Assembly: GCA_009192285.1 (NCBI GenBank)
Contig: CM018604.1
Location: 3,578,580-3,642,579, forward strand
DNA from: Morchella semilibera
Lineage: Eukaryota; Ascomycota; Pezizomycetes; Pezizales; Morchellaceae
Direction of reading: 5' to 3'
DNA length: 64,000 nt
Of the stretch, positions 1 to 9,703 are shown in pieces. Position 1 is the stretch's first letter. The number at the start of each line of letters is the position of its first letter. The notes beneath the pieces were generated by a model that had not been told where the DNA came from, made no database searches, and saw only the letters and a program-made list of their open reading frames with translations. Made by a program: the position numbers and the translations under genes.

Positions 1-1
1 A

Positions 2-500
2 TATGAGGTTGTTTGTGTTCCAGGAGCTAAAGTCATGTTTCTAACAAATGGTTTAATATCGCTCGGTATATCTAATGGGACATGTGGTATTATTGTATCT
101 TTACGGGAAGGTGGTCTACCAAATGTTGCATTTCCAACATATGAGGGTATTAGAGTAAGCTTATCCATCCGATAATTATATATAATCCTAACAAATACAG
201 ATTGTTGAAGTTTCAAAGGATACAATACATTTTCGAAGTCACGGAATCCGTTATTCCCGTACACAACTTCCTATTCAAAACGCATTTGCCTTAACAGTTC
301 ATAAAACACAGGGCTTATCGTTGAATAAAATATGTATAAGTTTTGATGATTCCATGTTTTTTGTTGGGCAAGCATATACAGCTCTGAGTCGTGCAAAAAA
401 ACTATGCGATGTAGAGATAAGTACTTTTCATATTGCTGCAGTTAAAGTTGATCAGGAGGCGGTACGAGAGTATCAACGATTGGAAATGATTGCTGTTTGA
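2..500 (+). CDS. PIF1-like helicase, C-terminal end (5' truncated by the window)
   Basis: This is the 3' end of a superfamily-1 helicase gene whose start lies outside the window. Two exons join cleanly: the reading frame up to 154, a 46-nt GT..AG intron at 155-200 (GTAAGC donor, CTAAC branch site near 187, ACAG acceptor), then 201-500 to TGA. Exon 2 shows the late PIF1/RecD-like motifs: FALTVHKTQGLSL (motif V region) and GQAYTALSRAK (motif VI, with the arginine). Enzymes of this family unwind DNA with ATP. In fungi, many such copies are host PIF1 paralogs or the helicase half of Helitron Rep/Hel proteins. No Rep domain can be seen because the gene is cut off, so host and transposon origins cannot be told apart here. 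The upstream boundary of the reading frame is only the window edge. Downstream is AT-rich repeat, with no clear Helitron 3' hairpin. Confidence 0.8.
155..200 (+). other. 46-nt spliceosomal intron in the helicase gene
   Basis: Donor GTAAGC, branch-site-like CTAAC and acceptor ACAG. Removing it joins the two helicase frames in phase 0 and gives an uninterrupted conserved C-terminus. Confidence 0.75.
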
Positions 501-1125
501 ACAAACATTGTTAGTATATTATTTGTTATGTATATTTGTATAATAATTGTATGAAGCGCTCGGTAACTTTGATTTAAGTTTTTTGAAAACTATACAATTA
601 ATACCAATAGGCATAAATAATCTACCTTGCCTATTCTAATAACTTCAGTGAATATTGATAGGTATTGGTATTGCTAGAATAATTAAGAATGACGGGTGTA
701 CATATAATACTGTATGTGTTCTTATAACTTCAATAGATACGGGTAAATTCCAGTAATAGTACAAAAATTACTACTGATAGGCATACATATGATACTCCGC
801 CTATTCTCCTGGCTTCAGTGTATACGGGTAAGTATTAGTCTTACTATACCGGTAAACGAGAATACAATAATGCGCATAATAGTATATTGTATCGTAGAAT
901 ATAACATTGATGTAGTTAGTAAATGCTTCAATAAATATAAAAATTTACAATTAAAGATAAAAGAACCTTGACTAGTAAGAATAAATATAGATAGTGAAAA
1001 CTAACCTAGACAAATACTGCGTAGTTGTAGTAGCTATAGATAATATCATGAAATAGTATCTTGCGTTGCCCGTTAGAGTACTAAGGGTATATTAGTTACT
1101 TTTATCATATATAATATCTTATTTA
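501..1125. repeat. AT-rich gene-free stretch with diverged repeats of about 90 bp
   Basis: No gene is supported. A segment around 605-690, containing a 'gcctattctaataacttcag' type core, recurs near 720-745 and 785-830 as 'gcctattctcctggcttcag', each time followed by GATA/GGTA-rich sequence. These look like old tandem copies. A 60-aa frame at 789-971 lies inside them and has no recognisable content. Confidence 0.4.
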
Positions 1126-2740
1126 AATAAAAAGAGATAAGTAGAAATAAATAGGAATAAGTGCTATCAAGTAGAAATAAGTACGAATAAGTGCTACTAA
1201 GTAAGAAAAAGTACGGATAAGTGCTAGCAAGTAAGAATAAATACGGATAAATACCAGAAAGTACCATTAAGTATATATAAGTACTGGTAGATGAGAATAG
1301 TCATCAACCAAACTGAAAAATATAGACAAATATATTACCTCCGTTAGGATAGTATATGCATATTTTATCACCCCATAATCAATAATATATTATATTAAGT
1401 AGGAAAAGTAACTCAGTATTTGGCAATAAGCAGCAATATACGGGAATAAGTGGAAGTAAGTACCAGCAAGTAAGAATAAGAAGGAGTAAATAGAAATAGA
1501 TACAAAGAAGTGAAATAAATAAGAATAATTATATAATAATAACTATAAATAGAAACACAGGTTAGTTTCAGTAGCAACACATATTATAATACATGTCAGG
1601 TAAGAAAGTGCCAGAATATATGAAAAAAATAACCGGTAAGTAGGAAGAAGTAGCAATAAATACCAAGAAGTAAGGAATAAATGAGGATAACAGGGACAAA
1701 TACGGGACAAATAATGAAAAGCAAGAATATACTATATACCCAATAACTATAAATAGAAACACGGGATAAGATTTTTCAAGAGCTTACATATTACATGTAT
1801 AATAATAAACTGTACGCACTAACGGGAGAAAAAAATGCCTCATATATAAACAGTCGGGAAAAAGTGGGAAAAGGTGACAGTAAGTGCCGGCAAGTAAAAG
1901 TAGGCATGAATAAGCGTGGACAGCTACGGAATAATGTCTTATAAGTACATGCACTATAATATATCCAAAACCCCGCTAAGTGAAAAATATGCCTCAATAT
2001 ATGGAAATAATGGTGGATAAGTAAAAATAAATAGCAGTAAGTATCAGCAAGTAGCAATAAGTGGGAATCACCTCCAAAATGGAAATAAGCGAAAGAGAAT
2101 TACAAATAATATACGGGACAATGTTTGTACTTACCTGTTAGGGTAGAACATACATATAAGCCACTTAGATAATATATAACATATCACTTTAAAGAGAAAG
2201 AAGCAAAAAAAAAAAACCTCAACATGTGAAAATAAGTACAAATAAGCAAGGATAAGCGGCAGCAAGTGCCAGCAAGTATGAATACGTGGCAACAACTAGA
2301 AATAAGTATAGACAAATAAAATCGAGTAAGAAAATCTATATGCCGAAGAAGTATGGAAAAGTAGAAATAAGTATAGATAAGCAGGTCAATTACAAACAAT
2401 TGCTACTATAAATAATCGGAATTGCTTAACACTACCCATTGAGTAGTACAAGTCTGTTAATCATTTATGCATAATATTTTACGAAAAACTTTCAACAGAT
2501 AAGGATAAGCAGAAATAAGCAGGAATATGTAATCAAAAGTGCCGATAAATATAAATAAGTACGGATAAGCGCTAATAGGCGTCATAAGTCTGATATTCCC
2601 TGCATGCTAGCCCAACAAATACGCAGAATAGATAGCGCCCCATATGACAAAGTGGGAGTAAATAAGCAAGGATAACAGTAATAAGTGACGATAAATTAGA
2701 AGAAGTAAAAATAAGTATAGATTAGTGGTAATAAGTTGCA
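1126..2740. repeat. Degenerate 30-bp minisatellite built on an AAGTA/AATAAGTA core
   Basis: About 1.6 kb of strongly A-rich sequence made of variants of 'aataagtgctatcaagtaga' followed by 'aataagtacg'. The period is clearest at 1140-1270. On the minus strand the 30-bp unit reads as a 10-residue repeat (STYSYLFLLD, STYPYFFLLS and similar) over 1073-1267. Weaker echoes of the same peptide occur around 1791-2057, 2184-2399 and 2607-2888. These frames are by-products of the repeat period, interrupted every 60-90 codons, so I do not call them genes. Confidence 0.65.
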
Positions 2741-3182
2741 GCAAGTCTCGGCATTTAACAATTATTATACATTTCACATAGATGCACCAAACATCAACGG
2801 ATTTAGTTAATAATTTCATTGATATTATTACTTGAGATTTTATAATATTCTTGATGATATGTATATATTTATATATAATTCTTTGCAATCGTTATTCTGT
2901 TGTCCTTCATACCTCAAATCATTTTCGAACTAAAGTAAAAGCTATCATATAAACTCCAAAGGCATGGTTTGTACCCAATCATTCCTTGTCAATAATTTAA
3001 GCGACTTATCTTTCTACAGAATAATTCAATGCCCGAGCAAATCGTTTCTGATAAAAACAATCAACAACGGACCCAAGGAGATAATATCAATCTCAATCGT
3101 AATAAATAGGATACTTTGAGATTTTTCCCCAAAACCCATACTTACGTATCTAGATCCCTTTATCGTACCATATAGCTCAACA
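2741..3182. other. AT-rich intergenic stretch, probable promoter of the next gene
   Basis: No open frame or repeat is seen here. It is the upstream region of the gene starting at 3183; no clear TATA box could be fixed. Confidence 0.3.
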
Positions 3183-4841
3183 ATGTCAATGCAATCAAGA
3201 GTTGCTGAAACTCTACTACCGGATAATCAAAGCCAAGAAGATACGCAAATCATTCCACCTACTATTCTTAATGACGATGCAACAATTCCAGATACTCAAA
3301 TCCCCCGTGAACCTCAGCCTCCTCAACTACCAATTCTTTCGTTTTCAGATGCTGGCCAATGGAGTGTTGGATCACGTATTAATACACGAAGAAGATTGCT
3401 AGGATCTATTCCCGAACATACTAGAGTGGAGAATACGATTGTCGGAAGAGCATTTACAATACCATTACATAGCGTTGAGGTATTACCAAATACTTACATA
3501 TTTGAATACTTTCTCACATGCAATTAGGAAGAAACTCGTCACGCAATGATCCTTGGAGACAGGGGTGATGCCAGCAGGCAACATCCACGTCGTACTTCCG
3601 ATGATATTAATGCATGGCTCCTACAAGCACAAGCAGATGCTACGAACTCTTCTTCATCTATTTCTGCACCCGTATTTCCAGAATCTGTTACAGGCAGTAG
3701 CGAAATAACTACCATGAGCCAACTTGAAAGACCTTCGTACCGCTTAAAAGATCAAGCACCAGAAATCCAAACAATCTTGAAGATCGCAAATGATGGAGTT
3801 GATGCATATACATTCCTTATGGAACCATTTAGTCTTCCAGATCCGTTGAATCTTGCATTACAAAAAAATATGGCAGGAATCTGCAACCAAAGCCAAAATG
3901 GATCCCCCGATCCTAAGTAACACCTACCTCAAGATTGTAGGTTATAAATTCCATTACTTGAATAAATGGTTATTAATTTTACAAGATGAAAGACTTTCAT
4001 GTTTATGCGAAATCTAGATTACTCAATCGAATGAAGTCAAAACTGGAAAGATCACTATACGGATTCAGTGAACTATCAACCACAGAGAAAAAAACTGAAC
4101 GTGCAGTATATCTTTTGTATAAAGATAGATTCCTATGTCAACCAAAGCATTACGAGGTAATCAGATCTCTTTATAAAAATTAGCAAAAAAACTAATAATT
4201 ATCTCATATAGGATATTAAATTCTATTTTTTAGCTCCCGAATTGATTGAATTAATATACCATATATATTACCATGATACCACCGGACGAGTTCGAAAAGA
4301 TGATATATTTCTTGAACAAATAAATCATAAATTTATTTGTTTAGTTTCGACTGCCATATGGTATAATTTACGTCGAATATCATTAGGAAATCCAACGAAA
4401 GCAAAACAATTGGGGCATTTTGGGTACAAAAACAAAGATGTTTTAGGTAAGCTTGGTATCGAATTTAGCTTTTTCAAGTACTAAAATAGAAATATTTCTT
4501 AGCTACGTATACACGACTAAAAAATACTTGGGTGGATCGAAGGCCATCAGTTCAGGAGCATCTATTGAGACTTATCAAAGATGAATTACGACAAATGGTA
4601 AAATCTTATAATTATTTTTTTATACTATGAATCTTAATATAGATGAGACTCGCAGATCGAAGAAAATTCAACAAATGATATCTCAACAAAAATTGAAGGA
4701 CATCAAGATGATGACGATGATTTAGAAAGAGAGCTAAATCTCCGAAGGAAAAGAGTAAGGCCAGATGATCGGGATGAGATACAGCCTAATGAACCCAGTA
4801 TTACCCCACCCCCATATCCATCGGGTCAAGGTACACCTTAA
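3183..4841 (+). CDS. Six-exon protein of unknown function, possibly DUF6532-like
   Basis: A spliced gene: exons 3183-3479, 3528-3916, 4018(or about 3986)-4156, 4212-4446, 4503-4597 and 4656-4841 (TAA). Introns at 3480-3527, 4157-4211, 4447-4502 and 4598-4655 have GT..AG ends and keep the frame. The second intron is uncertain: ending it at 4017 keeps the frame (446 aa in total), whereas the more natural acceptor at 3985 would shift it. The middle (LLNRMKSKLERSLYGF, then APELIELIYHIYYHD and FICLVSTAIWYNLRRISLG) has the rhythm of DUF6532, a domain of unknown function found in repeat-associated fungal proteins. That match is from memory and weak. The N-terminus is S/T/P/Q-rich and the C-terminus acidic then basic (DDDDDLERE, LRRKR). 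I see no catalytic motif. It lies between the helicase end and the Tet-like gene. Confidence 0.5.
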
Positions 4842-5198
4842 AATGTACGTATTGAAATATCTGTATTGATCATATCAATATTACGATCATGAATATTAGA
4901 AGCTAATATCTCTATTACTTTTAGAGCGATCAGAAGAATTGTGACGGTAACTTTTCATTCCTATATTTGTTTTTGAAAAAGAAATATTTTTGCTATAGGT
5001 TGTATTTAAATTATGTTATTTTTTTTCTTGGATTAATCAATATATATATATGTCTACTCAATAGATTTGCGATTATGAATCTTCGAATCTAGCCTAGATC
5101 GGGAATCCGATCAATGCGATAATTTAATTTAAATCCTATCTTATACAATCTTTCCATTTAAAATACATGCTGAACTACAAAGCAGATCGATATTTCCG
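4842..5198. other. AT-rich intergenic region between convergent genes
   Basis: This is the shared 3' region of the gene ending at 4841 (+) and the Tet-like gene ending near 5199 (-). It contains runs of T and TATATA but no gene. Confidence 0.5.
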
Positions 5199-7299
5199 TT
5201 ACGAAGTTCCGGTAATCCTTTCTAACAACTCCTTCAATCTAACTACATTATCTTTAACATTTGCTACCCCTATTTGAATAGCATTTTGTACTCTTATATT
5301 TAGCTGTTTATTCACTTGACATGTAGTTGCATATCTTGTAAATCCCGATCCGAAAACCGCCCGTTGCGGTACCGTGATCATCCTCCGGACCACACCAAAC
5401 AATCTCCGTAATTCCATCGATCGTTGCGAAATCAATTAGCGTTTTATAGATAGTACAGTAGAAGAAGTGTCCATGGGAATTGTAGCCATCAGAGAAGCGA
5501 ACAATCGAACCGTCCGATATCCGAATAGGTGCCCATATTCCGGATGTATATTTAGAGACATCGTTGTCTCGGTGCGATTTATTCCGAAATCCACCATAGG
5601 TATAAGCAACTTGTGGTGTAAAAAGAGTCTCATTCTTTAAGAATATAGCCGACTCCGTTCCGTAATCGATGCCGAGAAGTGGTAGCTTTAGTTCTCGGAC
5701 TTGCTGTTGTCTTTGCCGAAAGAATGCCGGTGCCATATCGAGAAAGCTTCTACCGAGATTGCGATGAAATCGTAGCGCTTGCGAGAAATGTTCAGATAGT
5801 GTATCCGGACATATGTTTTTATTCATTGCGTATGTACCGAAATCCCAACCCGATTCCGTTCCGGCGCGATATCCTATAGATTTCATGACACCACCAGTCT
5901 GGGCATGATTGCATTTAATTTCTGAGTGAAATTTTTGATCTTTTTGAACATAATTGAAGTTAAATTGTAGTTCCGATAAGCGTTCCGGTGCGAGATCTTT
6001 AAAGAGAGTAATTTTGTAGATTATTCGAACTTCTCTGGAAGCCGAATCGATAATGTATACCGTCTTCGATTGGTCTCCGATAATTCGTTTAAATTTGCGA
6101 TCATTCCAGATAGTATCATTATATGTCCATTCCTTCCCAAACATTTCCGTAGCGATCCTTTCGTCCCGTTTACGATGCATGAGAAATACCGATTCCGATT
6201 CAACATCTAAGAAGAGGGGTATTAGTAGAGTTGATAATATCAATATAGAATCTAATTACCTTCTGGTTTCTTATCAATGAAATCCAGAGCTGAGTTCCGT
6301 TCGATATCGATCTTTAGCTTGCGATTAGATTTGCGTTTGTTGCGTTTTGCGAGTTTACGATTTTGACGTTGGGTATTGCGATCCAGTAGTTGTTTGTTTT
6401 GATTTCGACGTATTGCAAAGTGACGATTCGATGCGATATGATCCTCTCCGCGTTCAGCGACACGCTTACTAGCATCATCGAGGCGACCGAGAGCGATGTG
6501 ATCCTCTCCGCGTTCAGCGACACGCTTACTAGCATCATCAGCAAGACTTCATTTGTCTCCTAATGTCTCCTGAGCCTCAGGAGACTCAAAAAATATCCGG
6601 GGGTCTCAGGAGACTCTCAGGAGACCCGGGAGACTGTTGGGAGACTCCAGTCACAAGTTGAGTTTGCTGATGATCATCGAGGCGACCGAGAGCGATGTGA
6701 TCCTCTCCGCGTTCAGCGACACGCTTACTAGCATCATCGAGGCGACCGAGAGCGATGTGATCCTCTCCGCGTTCAGCGACACGCTTACTAGCATCATCGA
6801 GGCGACCGAAGGCGATAGAGTTCTCTCCGCGTTCAGCGACACGCTTACTAGCATCATCGAGGCGACCGAGAGCGATGTGATCCTCTCCGCATTCAGCGAC
6901 ACGCTTACTAGCATCATCGAGGCGACCGAAGGCGATAGAGTTCTCTCCGCGTTCAGCGACACGCTTACTAGCATCATCGAGGCGACCGAAGGCGATGTGA
7001 TCCTCTCCGCGTTCAGCGACACGCTTACTAGCATCATCGAGCGACCGAAGGCGATGTCTCTCCGCGCAGCGACTGCTTACTCTCTCGGGCGCGAGGGATG
7101 TATCCTCTCCGCGTTCAGCGACACGATTACTAGCATCATCGAGGCGACCGAAGGCGATAGAGTTCTCTCCGCGTTCAGCGACACGCTTACTAGCATCATC
7201 GAGGCGACCGAAGGCGATGTGATCCTCTCCGCGTTCAGCGACACGCTTACTAGCATCATCGAGGCGACCGAGTGTGTTGCGAGATTTGCGATAATCCAT
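5199..7299 (-). CDS. Tet/JBP-like 2-oxoglutarate Fe(II) dioxygenase with repeat-containing N-terminus
   Basis: Starts at ATG 7299. The first ~250 residues are a 20-residue tandem repeat (core GRLDDASKRVAERGEDHIA) encoded by a 60-bp minisatellite. Then comes a very basic stretch (KLAKRNKRKSNRKLK, possible nuclear signal), a 53-nt intron (6259-6207, phase 1) and the catalytic part. The catalytic part shows FRNKSHRDND (HxD iron ligands, bases 5561-5575), GIWAPIRISDGSI, TEIVWCGPEDDHGT (distal His codon 5374-5376) and candidate 2-oxoglutarate-binding Arg residues just after. This order matches Tet-like/JBP-type dioxygenases, some of which oxidise 5-methylcytosine or thymine in DNA; the substrate here is unknown. 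Two oddities: a fold-back insertion at about 6534-6678 breaks the frame unless an intron is removed (GT..AG 6634-6547 would restore it, giving about 616 aa). In addition, the C-terminus after GGF appears frameshifted: one frame stops at 5308, while the other, running to 5199, looks like the natural tail. It could be recently inactivated. Confidence 0.72.
6207..6259 (-). other. 53-nt intron in the Tet-like gene
   Basis: Minus-strand donor GTAATT and acceptor CTTAG. It joins KKPE to DVESES in phase 1 and brings the basic region into frame with the dioxygenase domain. Confidence 0.7.
6425..7285. repeat. Coding 60-bp minisatellite, about 12 units
   Basis: Units of exactly 60 bp around 'gcgttcagcgacacgcttac'. 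Two units lie left of the insertion (to about 6539) and about ten lie right of it (6673-7285). Variants differ mainly in the segment that encodes HIAL, NSIAF or HIAF. One unit near 7041-7110 is scrambled by small indels that still keep the minus-strand frame. The high identity between units suggests recent expansion or homogenisation. Confidence 0.9.
6534..6678. mobile_element. Small fold-back/MITE-like insertion inside a minisatellite unit
   Basis: About 139 nt interrupt one 60-bp unit. The ends are inverted (ATCATCAGCAA at 6534 against TTGCTGATGAT ending at 6674). The inside carries repeated GTCTCCTGAG / CTCAGGAGAC palindromes, and ATCATC occurs on both sides as a likely target duplication. 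In the Tet-like gene's frame it brings a stop and a +1 shift, but GT and AG dinucleotides inside it (6634..6547, 88 nt) would allow in-frame removal. Confidence 0.6.
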
Positions 7300-7404
7300 A
7301 CAGAATATTTAAGATATGGTATGAATATTGGGGAATGTTACTGCTATATATAGAAAATTGATATGATTGATTTGTTAAGTCCTATTATAATATCAGATGC
7401 CTAT
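7300..7404. other. Upstream region of the Tet-like gene
   Basis: AT-rich, directly 5' of the minus-strand ATG at 7299. It contains TATATA (about 7345-7352) at a promoter-like distance; nothing more can be said. Confidence 0.35.
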
Positions 7405-8830
7405 TCGTAGTGGCTTATATCTTAGTCAGTTTTTATGCTAACGTAACGATTAGTAGTTCAGGACAAAGCTACAAATGCGTACTTCTATTTACCAATTTCA
7501 ACAATATGAATTGATACTTATGCATTGTGCTAATCAGGAAATAGTAAGGCTCAGCGGCATGGAGTTTTATAGTACTGGATTTTTACCATTTCCTGAATAG
7601 CGTCATGTACAGGCGTCACACATAATCGTTGTAGTGTGGGGGTGAAGTATTATCTTTTGGTTTCATTTTGAGCTTAAAATTGCCAGATTAGCACAAAAAC
7701 TGACTGAGCTATGAGGCTTTTACTATAGTGGCGGGATTTTACTATTTCCTGAATGGTTACATTCACAAGCGTCCCACGCAACCGTTATGGTATGGGGGTG
7801 AAGCAGTACTTCTTAGCTTTATTCTGCATCAAAAATCCCCATGTTAGCACAAAAACTGACTGAGTTATTAAGCTTTGACTAATAGATTCCTATAGTGCCG
7901 GGTTTCTTACCAATTCCTTACTAGCGTCATGCACAGGCATCACACCCAATCGTTGACATATGGAAATAAAGGTACTGCTTTTTAGCTTCATTTTGAGCCA
8001 AAAATTACCAGGTTAGCATAAAAACTGACTGAGCTATGCAGCCTCAAATATAGTAGCGGATTTTATTCTTTCTTGAATAACGCCATGTACAGGCGTCACA
8101 CCTAGTCGTTGACACCTGGAAATAAAAGTACTGCTTTTTAGCTTCATTTTGAGCCAAAAATGATCAGGTTAGCACAAAAACTGAACCCTTGATTATAGTG
8201 GCGGGTTTTTTACTCTTTCCTTAATAGCGCCATATACAGGCACCACACCCAATCGTTGACACCTGGAAATAAAAGTAATGCTTTTTAGCTTCATTTTGAG
8301 CCAGGAATCACCAGGTTAGCACAAAAACTGACTGGGTTATGAACCCTTGATTATAGTGGCGGGTTTTTTACTCTTTCCTTAATAGCGCCATGTACAGGCA
8401 CCACACCCAATCGTTGACACCTGGAAATAAAAGTACTGCTTTTTAGCTTCATTTTGAGCCAAGAATCGCCAGGTTAGCACAAAAACTGACTGGGTTATGA
8501 ACCTTGATTATAGTGGCGGGTTTTTTACTCTTTCCTTAATAGCGCCATGTACAGGCACCACACCCAATCGTTGACACCTGGAAATAAAAGTACTGCTTTT
8601 TAGCTTCATTTTGAGCCAGGAATCGCCAGGTTAGCACAAAAACTGACTGAGCTATGAACCCTTGACTATAGTGGCGGGTTTTTACTCTTTCCTGTACAGC
8701 GCTATGTACAGGCGTCACACTCAATCGTTGACACATGGAAATGAAAGCACTACTTTTTAGCTTCATTCTGAGCCATAAATCGCCAGGTTAGCGCAAAAAC
8801 TGACGGAGATATGTACCCTTGACTAATGCA
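7405..8830. repeat. 157-bp tandem array with an inverted first unit
   Basis: A diverged unit in inverted orientation (about 7405-7570) is followed by about eight direct units. Their common core (gttgacacctggaaataaaa type) starts at 7628, 7786, 7952, 8108, 8255, 8413, 8570 and 8727, so the spacing is 147-166 bp, mostly 157. Divergence decreases towards the right: the units at 8255-8727 are almost identical. Each unit holds a 'ttagcacaaaaactgactg' segment and a 'gtggcgggttttttac' segment. No coding function is seen. Confidence 0.8.
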
Positions 8831-9000
8831 ATGGACTCTGCATTAGTCAAGGCTTCATATCTCCGTCAGTTTTTGCGCTAACCTGGCGATTTATGGCTCA
8901 GAATGAAGCTAAAAAGTAGTGCTTTCATTTCCATATGTCAACGATTGAGTGTGACGCCTGTACATGGCGCTGTACAGGAAAGAGTAAAAACCCGGCGCTA
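8671..9000. repeat. Near-perfect palindrome with arms of about 160 bp
   Basis: The last direct unit of the array (8671-8830) is followed, after an 8-bp spacer (8831-8838), by its reverse complement (8839-9000). The centre reads GACTAATGCA-ATGGACTC-TGCATTAGTC. Only a few mismatches were seen by eye. Such a structure can form a large hairpin or cruciform. Confidence 0.85.
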
Positions 9001-9049
9001 TATAATATGGCTTATGCCTTCATATTTCCTCCTTTTGACAGCAACAACA

Positions 9050-9703
9050 ATGTCTACCTCCTCTACCTCCTTTACCTCCTCTACCCCCTCCTGGCCTGTC
9101 CGTAATGGAGTGCCAGTTTGGGACAAATTTATCAATAAACATCGAGCTGATTGGCTTGATCGTGCCTTTCGTTTACCCAGCCTCCATAACTCTATACAAA
9201 TCAATACTCCTATGTGTACAACATGTATTTCTGCTCTACAAGATCGTGGTCGCGAGTTCTGTGTGCAGAAACTTGATCCTACCAACCGAGTCATCTCCTC
9301 CTGTAACAACTGTTTACGTAATGGTCGCAAATGCTCTTTAAACCCCCGAGCCCTTAAGCGATCAGTCATTAGTCTCCTCTCCGATGAAGAGGATACTAGC
9401 AGCGATAGTCATTCTCCACCTCAACAGAACATCAAACGATTCCTACAAGATAAAGAAATCAAGAAAGAGGAAGTAAATAAAGAAGGAGGGACCGAGGGAA
9501 AGAGAAAAAAACTTCTAAAGGAAATGAAATGCCATCTGGAGAGGAAAATGAGTTTCATCGATCAGATTGAAATAGCTAAGTATGAACAGGAAACTATGCG
9601 GGAGGAATACAAAAAACAAATTACCAGTTGTAAAAATCAGATTTCTAGAATAGATATGCTTGTATTGGAGCTTAGTGAAGAGCTACTTAAGTTGGATCTA
9701 TAA
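9050..9703 (+). CDS. Six-cysteine, coiled-coil protein of unknown function
   Basis: 217 aa from ATG 9050. The frame is open further upstream to 8903, but that part is palindrome sequence, so the start just after it is preferred. Residues 1-15 are Ser/Thr-rich. Cys56, 59, 71, 85, 88 and 95 are spaced C-x2-C-x11-C-x13-C-x2-C-x6-C, ending SCNNCLRNGRKCSL. The second half resembles a Gal4-type Zn2Cys6 cluster, but the loops are longer, so zinc binding is an inference. Residues ~110-160 are acidic/Ser then Lys/Glu-rich. The last ~60 residues are a likely coiled coil (KEMKCHLERKMSFIDQIEI and on). It could be a DNA-binding protein or a protein carried by the neighbouring repeat. No family can be named with certainty. 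Confidence 0.6.
   Translation: MSTSSTSFTSSTPSWPVRNGVPVWDKFINKHRADWLDRAFRLPSLHNSIQINTPMCTTCISALQDRGREFCVQKLDPTNRVISSCNNCLRNGRKCSLNPRALKRSVISLLSDEEDTSSDSHSPPQQNIKRFLQDKEIKKEEVNKEGGTEGKRKKLLKEMKCHLERKMSFIDQIEIAKYEQETMREEYKKQITSCKNQISRIDMLVLELSEELLKLDL

Noticed and set aside
1073-2888. Series of minus-strand hydrophobic frames (YLFLL repeats)
   Set aside because: They come from the A-rich 30-bp repeat and are interrupted every 60-90 codons, with no common start or splice signals.
6637-7353. 238-codon plus-strand frame through the 60-bp array
   Set aside because: A by-product of the 60-bp period. The minus-strand reading continues into a conserved enzyme; the plus strand has no family features.
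8903-9049. Upstream extension of the six-cysteine gene
   Set aside because: It is the inverted copy of the tandem array. The next ATG (9050) begins non-repeat sequence.
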